DNA of 12,191 nucleotides from Chrysochromulina tobinii. Its lineage: Eukaryota > Haptophyta > Prymnesiales > Chrysochromulinaceae. The notes under the pieces were generated by a model. That model was not told the DNA's origin, did no database searches, and worked only from the letters and a program-made list of their open reading frames with translations. The stretch covers positions 1-12,191 of the forward strand of contig JWZX01001874.1 in the NCBI GenBank assembly GCA_001275005.1. Reading direction: 5' to 3'. Numbering within the stretch: the first letter of the stretch is position 1; the number at the start of each line of letters is the position of its first letter. A program made the translations under genes and the position numbers. This document shows, in pieces, positions 1-6,298 of the stretch.

Positions 1-252
1 AGAGAGGGTGCTTACGGTAGCATGGTGCGTACTTACGGTAGCTGGACATGTATGGACTTGTCATATGAATGAGGGCAGAGACGTATCACCGAGTCTTTGA
101 AAGTCCTGACGTCGAGATGTGTATGGGCAATGTTGTATGCTCATTCCTCATAGAGGATTTGATAGACATACAGATAGCAGCCAGACTCCTTCCTCTATCT
201 CAACAAGGTCCTAAGGATGTCACCGCGAACATCACTGTGGTTCTAGTTTTCT

Positions 253-771
253 CTAGTCATCCAGGCATATGAGCCGCTTGGGCGACGGCCTGTACAGCAG
301 CGCCGTGTGCCCCAGCACTTCGGCGACCGCCGCACCCACCAAGGCACCCATTTCTGCTGCCATCTCCTTAGCCTCGGCCTTCTTCGCGACGCTAAATTTG
401 CAGCGCACCAGCTCGAAGTCCTCGAGCTGCGAATCAACCTCGGCGCGGCTGCGCTCGTTGTCGGCGACGTTCACATAGTGGAGCCCCTTGTCCGCGGCGA
501 GCCTTCCCGCTTGCGCACGAAGCGAGCGCCGCTGAGCTCCGGTGAGCTCGGGCGCAGCACGGGGCTCGCAGCAGCGCACGTGGCAGGAACGCGCAAGCGC
601 CGACGTACATCTGTGAACGATGATGCCAGCGGCAAGATCCACGAAGCGGGCCGTTGACAGGTGTCCAGGGGGCGCAGCGAAGCGTTGAACGGGTAACCTC
701 GTCGCGCCGTTCGCGGACGCGGTGGCAAACGAGTGCAGCTGCAGCAGCAGCAGCAGCAGCGGCGGTGCCAT
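253..771 (-). CDS. CRM/YhbY-domain RNA-binding protein, probably organelle-targeted
   Basis: The 172-residue product carries one CRS1-YhbY (CRM) domain at about residues 75-169. Its blocks match bacterial YhbY in order: LTGAQRRSLRAQA, then EVDSQLEDFELVRCKF, then GHTALLYRPSPKRLICL. CRM proteins bind RNA and act in ribosome assembly or organelle group II intron splicing (family knowledge). I chose the ATG at 771: the frame runs upstream only through a non-ATG codon, and from 771 the protein starts MAPP followed by six leucines, a signal-peptide-like core. Residues 20-74 are Arg- and Ala-rich and could be a transit peptide, so a bipartite plastid leader is possible (inference). The GxxG RNA-contact loop of canonical CRM domains is not visible; the matching stretch reads VNVADNERS. 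No intron is needed. It is divergent from the homeobox gene. Confidence 0.85.
   Translation of the reverse strand: MAPPLLLLLLQLHSFATASANGATRLPVQRFAAPPGHLSTARFVDLAAGIIVHRCTSALARSCHVRCCEPRAAPELTGAQRRSLRAQAGRLAADKGLHYVNVADNERSRAEVDSQLEDFELVRCKFSVAKKAEAKEMAAEMGALVGAAVAEVLGHTALLYRPSPKRLICLDD
742..759. repeat. (CAG)6 microsatellite encoding the Leu core of the CRM leader
   Basis: Six perfect CAG units on the plus strand read as six CTG leucine codons in the minus-strand CRM gene (residues 5-10). They form the hydrophobic core of its predicted signal peptide. Nearby CTG and CAG codons extend the low-complexity tract to about 736. Confidence 0.9.
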
Positions 772-887
772 GGGCTGCGGCGTTTCGGGCAAGTCGAGTC
801 AAGTCATTCAAGTCAAGCAAGTCAATTCTAGTCAATCAAGAGAAACAGACAGGGCCTCGAATACAATGTAGTCCTCGAATGTGCTCG

Positions 888-939
888 GGAAAGTCAAGTC
901 AAGATAACAAATCGCATGTAGTCATTGACTTGACTTTCC
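888..939. repeat. 15-bp perfect inverted repeat (hairpin or dyad operator)
   Basis: The arm at 888-902 (GGAAAGTCAAGTCAA) is exactly complementary to 925-939, around a 22-nt spacer. Outside the perfect arms the match continues with one indel. Both arms consist of the AGTCA motif clustered upstream, so it may be a paired binding site rather than an RNA hairpin. Confidence 0.85.
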
Positions 940-986
940 GTATTCGGGGTCGTCGATGAAAAGTCTCTGATTGAATTCGGCGACAA

Positions 987-997
987 CATATATATAA
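987..997 (+). promoter_or_regulatory. TATA-like element for the homeobox gene
   Basis: CATATATATAA lies about 130 bp upstream of the homeobox ATG and is the most AT-rich run in an otherwise GC-rich neighbourhood. If it is a TATA box, transcription would start near 1020, giving a 5' UTR of roughly 110 nt that contains the CACGTG motif. The sequence is nearly palindromic, so its direction is inferred from position only. Confidence 0.45.
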
Positions 998-1129
998 CGA
1001 AATTGGGATTGGGCGAGCTCGAACCCATTTCTGAGATCGATCTTTTCGGTTCAGCCGCTTTTTGCCACGTGCAGTACATTTTCAGGGGTTACAGGGTGCT
1101 CGTCGCTGCGGCTGGCACCCACACCAACC

Positions 1130-2263
1130 ATGCCGTTCCCGCATCACCCCGCCTTCGACCAGTTCGCGCCCAACTTGTTCGCGCCCATTTCCCTGAAGCC
1201 GGCCGAGCCCGAGCGGCTCACGGATCGGCTGACGCCGCCGATCTCTCCTCACGGTTCCCCTCCGCGGGCGGTGAGCCTGTCGGGGGCGGGGCCGCAGCTC
1301 TTCCAGTCGGTGAAGTCGAGCACCGTCGTGCAGCCGCCCCCGACGGTGCTCACGTCCATGACCGAGCAGCAGCAGAAGAAGATGTTCAGCGCCAGCATGG
1401 CCAACACGACGATGCAGTCAGGCGACATCCTCCAGCCGACCGCCCTGCTCGAGGAGCAAAAGAGGCTGATGCTCTTCGGCGCCAGCATGATGCTCAACAC
1501 GATGATCCAGTCGGGCGACCTTTTCCTGCAGCCGAACGGCCTGTCCGAGGAGCAGAAGAAGAGCTTGCTCTTTGGCACCAGCATGATGGCCAACACCATG
1601 CCCTTTAGCGCCCTGCCCCAGATGAAGCGGATGGCCGAATCGCAGTCCACTGCCAAGCTCGAGACGAGCTGGCCCAAACCCGAGGACACCACCCCCGCAT
1701 ATGTAACACCATACACCACCAACGCATGCTGGGCCAAGCCCGAGGAGGACACCACCGCCGCAAACATGGCCGTCATCGAAGACTTCGTCACGGACATCGG
1801 CGACGTGATGGACGTCCTCACGATGATGGAGGGAGACGACAAGCCGGAGCCCAACGCCAGCGCTTACAGCGGACTGGATTCCGGCCTGTTCCCTAAATTG
1901 GACTACGAGGCGAGCATGTGCTCAGATGATTCACACGACACGCAGTTGGCCATGCGCCACGTGGCAGTTCTTGCGGTTCCGGCCGACCAGCAAGACCAAG
2001 ACGACGCCGAAGAGGAGGAGGAGGATGCCCACGAAGGGCTGTCCAAGAAGAAGCGCCGTGCGCCAATGGCGATGCCTCGTTGGTCTGTCTCGCACGAGCA
2101 GAAGCTTCTCCTTGAGGAATTCTTTGCAGCAGTTCCCATGCCGTCGCGCGCTGCGCGCACGGCACTCGCCGAGCAACTCGGCGTCTCGAGCCAGCAGGTC
2201 AAGGTCTGGTTCCGCAACCAGCGCCAGCGCACCCGACTGGCGCAGCGCAAGACGAAGAGCTGA
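1130..2263 (+). CDS. Homeobox transcription factor, non-TALE, C-terminal homeodomain
   Basis: The 377-residue intronless product has a 60-residue homeodomain at 313-372, five residues from the end. Helix 3 reads QQVKVWFRNQRQRTR, with the invariant W48, F49, N51 and R53 at residues 360, 361, 363 and 365. L16, F20 and R31 are also in place. Spacing between helices 1 and 2 is standard, so it lacks the three-residue TALE insertion. Position 50, which sets base preference, is Arg, and position 52 is Gln. A basic cluster (SKKKRRAP, from 305) is a likely nuclear localisation signal and follows an acidic run (EEEEED). Residues 79-163 hold three imperfect tandem repeats of about 24-32 residues, rich in Met and Gln. 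The ATG context (CCAACCATG) is good. Product: nuclear DNA-binding regulator; targets unknown. Confidence 0.93.
   Translation: MPFPHHPAFDQFAPNLFAPISLKPAEPERLTDRLTPPISPHGSPPRAVSLSGAGPQLFQSVKSSTVVQPPPTVLTSMTEQQQKKMFSASMANTTMQSGDILQPTALLEEQKRLMLFGASMMLNTMIQSGDLFLQPNGLSEEQKKSLLFGTSMMANTMPFSALPQMKRMAESQSTAKLETSWPKPEDTTPAYVTPYTTNACWAKPEEDTTAANMAVIEDFVTDIGDVMDVLTMMEGDDKPEPNASAYSGLDSGLFPKLDYEASMCSDDSHDTQLAMRHVAVLAVPADQQDQDDAEEEEEDAHEGLSKKKRRAPMAMPRWSVSHEQKLLLEEFFAAVPMPSRAARTALAEQLGVSSQQVKVWFRNQRQRTRLAQRKTKS
1364..1618 (+). repeat. Three coding tandem repeats in the homeobox protein
   Basis: Residues 79-107, 108-139 and 140-163 each start with an E(E/Q)QxK motif, continue through (L/M)F(G/S)xSM and NT, and the first two end in QSGD...LQP. 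Repeats 2 and 3 share EEQK...LFG(A/T)SMM. Lengths differ slightly, so the array is old and diverged. It lies outside the DNA-binding domain and could be a transactivation or oligomerisation segment (inference). Confidence 0.8.
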
Positions 2264-3178
2264 AGAGAGGCGGCGAGCACCAGCATCAGACGAGCAAATC
2301 CATGCACAGCCCTCTCTGTTAACACCAGGCGAGCACCGGGCGAGCACCAGCGCCAGGCTGTAAATCGAGGCTTCTGAGTGCCGCACGCTGCGCTTCCTCT
2401 CGTTCCATGCAGGCACATGCCTGTGATGCGGTGGAGGCTATGTTGATATGTTATCATTGGCCACTGGTGCGATCTGATGTAGATTACTGTACACATGTAT
2501 GATGTATGCATAGCTATGGATTTTAGGGAATATATCGTATGGCCGCACGGCAATAACACGGTGTTCGGTATCTGAGCTTAGAAATGCCCGACGCCCGCCG
2601 GGGCGGAGCGGGCGCGAGAGCACGGATTGCGCTGATGCGTTGTGATGCGGTCAAACGTCAATGCGGATCGGCGGCGGTGCACCCTCGCCGACAGCCCGGC
2701 CCACCGCTACCATCCCCGCCGTGGGCCCGTGGGTTGAGGTGAGAGCAGACTGTCGCGCTCGTTTCTCGTAAGATCGTAACGAGACGTAGCACGTACGGAG
2801 TGAGTGTGACGGAGGGTCGAAAAAAGTACCCGGGCGGGTTGTCGAGAGGGGCACGGCAGGCGGGGGGGGGCGGACCTACACTACATACTAGCGCACGGCA
2901 CGCGTGCCGCATCCCTGCAAGCGTGCCGAAGCCCCCCATGCCCCAAAGTCCCGTGCCCCCCCCCGGCCTCGGTCCGTCGGCCCCGCGGACGCTGCGCGCC
3001 GGCGGGCGCGGCGCGGCGCGGTCCCGCCGGGTGCCCGGGTGGCGCCGGTCGCGGGCGCCATGGCGGGCGCGCGGCGGGGCGGTGAACACCGTCCCCGTGG
3101 CGCCCGGTGCGCGGTGGTCCCGACACGTCATTCATCATTCTCCCGTGCGGGCCCTTTACAACTCGGCTTTTTACTTAC
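2264..3178. other. Tail-to-tail spacer between homeobox and MFS genes
   Basis: No convincing gene. 2264-2360 contains several GCGAGCACC-type short repeats in the homeobox 3' UTR. 2430-2560 is relatively AT-rich and probably holds the homeobox transcript end. About 2580-3120 is strongly GC-rich with G and C homopolymers, and it is densest at 2960-3115. A perfect 14-bp palindrome CGGCACGCGTGCCG lies at 2896-2909. Open frames here occur on both strands with Arg/Pro/Ala/Gly composition, as expected from GC-rich DNA with few stops. A short tetranucleotide run (TTAC/TTACTT) at 3171-3184 touches the MFS stop codon. Confidence 0.6.
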
Positions 3179-5090
3179 TTACTTCTTCCAAGATTCCCTC
3201 GCCGCTCGCGCCGCATCGTTGAGCTCATGCCAATCGTTGGGATGTCCCGTGCCGTGCCGCTCAGCATCAGCATCAGAGACCAGCTGCGGCAGTCGCTCAG
3301 CACGGCGCTCCTCTTCCTGAGCTGCCTCGTTGGCCGCCCCCATCGGGTGCGTCGCGTCGACGTGCTTCGCGCCCACAAGAGTCGACAGGGTGAGCAGCGA
3401 AGGGATCTTCCAGCCAAAGAAGCAGGTCATGGTCTCAGTGATCAGCCCCCCCAGCTGCATCGTCAGGCCCGCGCCAACCTGTGCGGCCAAGAGGGCCATC
3501 AGACGTGATCAGTGTCAACGAGAGAGCCCATCAGAGGCCATCAGACGTAATCAGCGCCAACCTGTGCGACCACGAGGGCCACGTAAATCTGCCCGATCGA
3601 ATTGGCCACGTTGGCGGCAAACTGGTGCCCTGACTGGGCACGGCCGCGTAGGTGGTCCGGTGTGGAGAGCAGCACCACCTGTTTGCGCATCGTGGCGCCC
3701 ACCGCGTCAAACGCACCCATGAGAAAGATAGTGAGCGCGCCACTGAGCAGCCACGGCGAGCACCCAAACAGAAAGCATGCCACGCCGTAGCCGGCGGTCG
3801 CATAGAGCACCAGGCGACCCTTATATGGATACGCGTTGAGGGCGAGCGTGCCGAGAGCGCCCGCCATGCCGCCAGAGAAGTTGGCCACGACGAGCAGAGC
3901 GACCACACCGCGGCTCGAGAGGCCCACCGGTACACCGTGCGTGAGCCAGATACCGACCCACATGGGGAAGAGCTCACCTGCGAAGGAGGAGCATAGCGCC
4001 GAGCGCCATGGTGAGCACATGCATGCAAGCCAGATACCGACCCACATGGGGAAGACTCACGATAGTACGAGACGCACGTGAAGCCCCAGTCAAGGGCATA
4101 CAGCCCGGGCAGCAGCGGATGGGAGAGGATGTAGCGCACGCCCTCGACCATCTTGACGAGCGCGGAACGCCACGCGCGCGAGAGCCACAGCAACGAACCC
4201 AGCAAGGGATGCTCTCGTCGTGACGAACCCAGCAAGGAATGCTCTCGTCGTGACGTCAGTGACGCCGCCGCTACCGACGTCGTACGAGCAGCTCCGCTGA
4301 GCGCTCCAGCAGGCCCAGTACCGTCGCTGCTCGGGCTGAGCATCCCGACCGACTCGGCGGCATCGCGCCCAGCACGTTTGAGGCCTCCGTCGGCGCTCTG
4401 CTCGTCGCTCTTAGGCGTCGTGTCGGCGCGAATGAGCCGCGGCAGTACGGCGCACGCGGCGAAGCCGACGGCCGCCGTGAAGAAGGCGAGCGTCAGCGCG
4501 CCGCCCGCGTCCGCGAGCGCCCAGAAGACGAACGGAGCTGCAATCTCGGCTGCGTATTTAGTGATCATCACAATCGAGACTGCGTGCGGCAGAGAGTCGG
4601 ACGAGACCACTTGGGGCAAGATGACGTCGCGCGCTGAGCCCTCGAGATACTTGGTGCACTCGAGCATCCCTATGGTAAGATAGATGATGGCAGGCGAGAG
4701 CGCGCCCGCAGCGCAGAGCAGCCATCGCAGCACAGCCACCAGCGCGGCAACGCTCTGCACGTTGGCCACCAGTGGCGCGCGCGGCAGTACGTCGGCGAGC
4801 ACACCGCCGAGCGCAATGGATGGCAATTGGCACATGAGCGTCACAACGCCCACGAGACCCAGTGCCACAACGTCACCGGTCGCCTCGTAGAGCCATTGCA
4901 ATGCGCAGAGGCGCGAGAGCGTCGACGCGAAGAACTCGCAGATGTTGATTAGATACAAAAGAGTGAAATCGCGAGAGAGGAAGGGTGCGAGGCGGGACGA
5001 CGGCATATGGCGAGGCGATCCAAAAGGGCGTCGATAGTTGCGACGATCCTTATCGAGAGTTCTTCGTGTGTTCCTGCACAGACCCGGCAT
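3179..5090 (-). CDS. MFS transporter (MFS_3/EntS-like), three exons: 5090-4061, 3977-3562, 3478-3179
   Basis: Splicing gives one 581-residue frame (phase 1, then phase 0), or 553 residues if the second ATG at 5006 is used. The second ATG is attractive because SRDFTLLYLINICEFF, typical of MFS_3 N-termini, starts soon after it. The N-terminal half (residues 38-220) contains six likely membrane helices and the loop 2-3 motif GGVLADVLPRAP, which resembles MFS motif A. A long cytoplasmic loop (about 221-330) follows. The C-terminal half includes GAFDAVGATMRKQ and TPDHLRGRA, matching the second-half P-D-x-L-R-G-R motif. The tail (about 525-581) is charged. Family role: proton-driven export of small molecules; substrate unknown. 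The unspliced frame runs into unrelated sequence after residue 344, so splicing is required. Divergent from the next gene, with only 44 bp between first ATGs. Confidence 0.85.
3479..3561 (-). other. MFS intron 2 (83 nt, GT-AG), bounded by a duplicated AG|GT site
   Basis: Both splice junctions read GCACAG|GTTGGCGC, so donor and acceptor are the same exon sequence repeated 83 bp apart. The 31-nt windows 3552-3582 and 3469-3499 match at 27 positions. Splicing joins VALVVAQ to VGAGLTMQLGG, restoring the MFS helix. Retention gives a stop (QVGADYV then TGA). The donor GTTGGC is weak beyond GT. Inside, 3479-3519 and 3520-3561 are themselves diverged copies of a 41/42-nt unit. Confidence 0.85.
3944..4060. 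repeat. Direct repeat pair spanning intron 1 and exon 2
   Basis: Copies at 3944-3977 and 4028-4060 are offset by 83-84 bp and differ by one indel (GAGCTCAC versus GACTCAC in plus orientation). One copy codes for protein and the other is the 5' part of the intron. Confidence 0.95.
3978..4060 (-). other. MFS intron 1 (83 nt, GT-AG), bounded by duplicated exon sequence
   Basis: The donor is C|GTGAGT and the acceptor CTTCGCAG|GTGAGC. Removing it joins codons into VSYY-RELFPMWVGIWLTHG, which continues the MFS helix. The first 33 nt of the intron (4060-4028) repeat the first 34 nt of exon 2 (3977-3944) with a single missing base. Length 83 is not a multiple of three, so retention breaks the frame. 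Confidence 0.85.
4194..4253. repeat. 30-bp tandem duplication coding in the MFS central loop
   Basis: Copies 4194-4223 and 4224-4253 differ at one base. In the MFS gene they encode SRREHSLLGS and SRREHPLLGS back to back (about residues 280-299) in the loop between the two six-helix halves, where a length change is likely tolerated. Confidence 0.95.
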
Positions 5091-5167
5091 GTGTGAGCGG
5101 TTGATTGAGAGTATGGTGACTTCACGCTTTCTGTATGTGCGTCATCAAGGCAACTCATCAAGAACAC
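5007..5167. promoter_or_regulatory. Compact divergent promoter between MFS and membrane-protein genes
   Basis: The most upstream ATGs (5090 on minus, 5135 on plus) leave only 44 bp. The second ATGs (5006 and 5168) leave 161 bp and would fit two core promoters better. This favours the downstream starts for one or both genes. I see no clear TATA element. Both transcripts probably start within this interval, so the two genes may be co-regulated. Confidence 0.5.
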
Positions 5168-6298
5168 ATGGCGTCCACAAAGCAAACATCCATCATGCAG
5201 GACGGTCTGATATGGGCGGGCCTGTCGATCTTCTGGCTCACGACGTATGCCATCGTGTGTGCCGTCAACGGCAAGATGCCCGCGGTCACCGACCGCGAAA
5301 TTCCCTCGTCTCTCTTCTCTATTGGCGGCGTCTTCTCAATGGACCGGCCGGTCCTCGAGGTCGTGTGGCGCACCACGTGCGCAGCCCTCTTCGGCATCGC
5401 CGCGCTCGGCATTTGCGACCTCTGCTACGCGCGCTACACGAAGGCGCGCTGGTTTGCGCTGCACGTCATCGCAAACGCCTGGATCGCAGTGTTGAGCTTG
5501 CCAGACTTGTACCTCATCTTGACCGACCCGGTGCACACGCTCTCGCAGCGCGTGACGCCCAACCACTGGCCGACGTCGCTCGTCTTCTCCGTCCACGTGT
5601 ACCACATGGCCTTCTTCCGGAACCTGGACTGGGTTGACTGGCCGCACCACATCCTGATGGTCGTCATCGGAGCGCCTCTGCTCATCACGGGCGAGCTCGG
5701 TCCGCTGATGAACTTCAATCACTTCTTTATGTGCGGCGTGCCCGGCGGGATCGACTACGCGATGCTCTTTGCCGTCAAGCACGGCTGGATGAAGCCCTTG
5801 TCCGAGAAAGGCTACAACGCGGCGATCAACGTTTGGATCCGAGAGCCAGCACTGGTGGCTGTCGCCACGCTCGGCTTCATGCAGCTCCACCTGCAGCCGG
5901 CGAAGCTCTTCACGTGGATCACGGCGGTCCGTGTGTTCCTGATGGCGCTCTGCTGCTGGAACGGCCTCTTCTTCATGGAGCGCGTCGTGGGCAACTACCA
6001 CGTGAACGCGTACAAGGATAAGGTCGCGGCGCGTGAGAAGGAGTCTCATTCGCAGATTGCCAAGGGGGGCGCGCCGAAGGCGCTGCCGCCCTCGCCCGAC
6101 GCGTACGAGACGGAGGAGCACATCGCGGTCGGGCTGCCCGGGCTGGGCATGCGCGTCAACGTGTCCAAGCAGGATCTCACCGAGATTAACGCACAGTCGG
6201 CCGCCGAGCACACGCGGGCGCCTCGCGACGAGGCCTACCCCGCGAGCGCCGACAACGGCAAGCAGCACTACCAATGGGGCAAGCAGCACTACCAATGA
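5135..6298 (+). CDS. Multi-pass membrane protein, possibly TLC-like
   Basis: The intronless 387-residue protein (376 if the ATG at 5168, MASTKQTS, is used) has likely membrane helices at about 24-45, 77-98, 106-129, 146-161, 172-188, 195-213 and 238-281, the last long enough for two. The segment SVHVYHMAFFRNLDWVD, followed by WPHHILM, places two adjacent His before a helix, as in TLC-domain proteins (lipid sensing or sphingolipid synthesis). The rest of the TLC pattern is weak, so this is only a suggestion. From about residue 290 the tail is hydrophilic and probably cytosolic, with charged and Pro-rich patches, ending in a seven-residue duplication (GKQHYQW/GKQHYQ). The long antisense open frame at 5336-6295 is a GC-rich shadow. 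Function unknown. Confidence 0.88.
   Translation: MCVIKATHQEHMASTKQTSIMQDGLIWAGLSIFWLTTYAIVCAVNGKMPAVTDREIPSSLFSIGGVFSMDRPVLEVVWRTTCAALFGIAALGICDLCYARYTKARWFALHVIANAWIAVLSLPDLYLILTDPVHTLSQRVTPNHWPTSLVFSVHVYHMAFFRNLDWVDWPHHILMVVIGAPLLITGELGPLMNFNHFFMCGVPGGIDYAMLFAVKHGWMKPLSEKGYNAAINVWIREPALVAVATLGFMQLHLQPAKLFTWITAVRVFLMALCCWNGLFFMERVVGNYHVNAYKDKVAAREKESHSQIAKGGAPKALPPSPDAYETEEHIAVGLPGLGMRVNVSKQDLTEINAQSAAEHTRAPRDEAYPASADNGKQHYQWGKQHYQ
6257..6297 (+). repeat. 21-bp tandem duplication at the C-terminus and stop codon
   Basis: A 20-bp word is repeated at 6257-6276 and 6278-6297 (period 21). The first copy ends CAATGG and encodes Gln-Trp; the second ends CAATGA, so the equivalent of the Trp codon is now the TGA stop. 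Confidence 0.95.

Larger units (their letters stand above)
772..1129. promoter_or_regulatory. Divergent promoter between the CRM and homeobox genes
   Basis: This 358-bp interval separates two start codons pointing away from each other, so it should hold both promoters. It contains ten AGTCA/TGACT pentamers between 797 and 935, a 15-bp inverted repeat (888-939), a TATA-like run (987-997) and a CACGTG E-box/G-box core at 1066-1071. AGTCA/TGACT resembles bZIP half-sites and overlaps the W-box core TTGAC, but which factor binds cannot be told from sequence alone. Coordinates are bounded by the chosen start codons; the 5' UTRs are not mapped. Confidence 0.65.

Noticed and set aside
2658-3320. Several overlapping open frames in the GC-rich spacer
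   Set aside because: All are Arg/Pro/Gly/Ala-rich with no motif, occur on both strands, and follow from the scarcity of AT-rich stop codons.
5336-6295. 319-residue open frame antisense to the membrane-protein gene
   Set aside because: Composition (Arg/His/Val/Glu-rich, no domain) is that of the reverse of GC-rich coding DNA; the plus-strand product has clear membrane helices.
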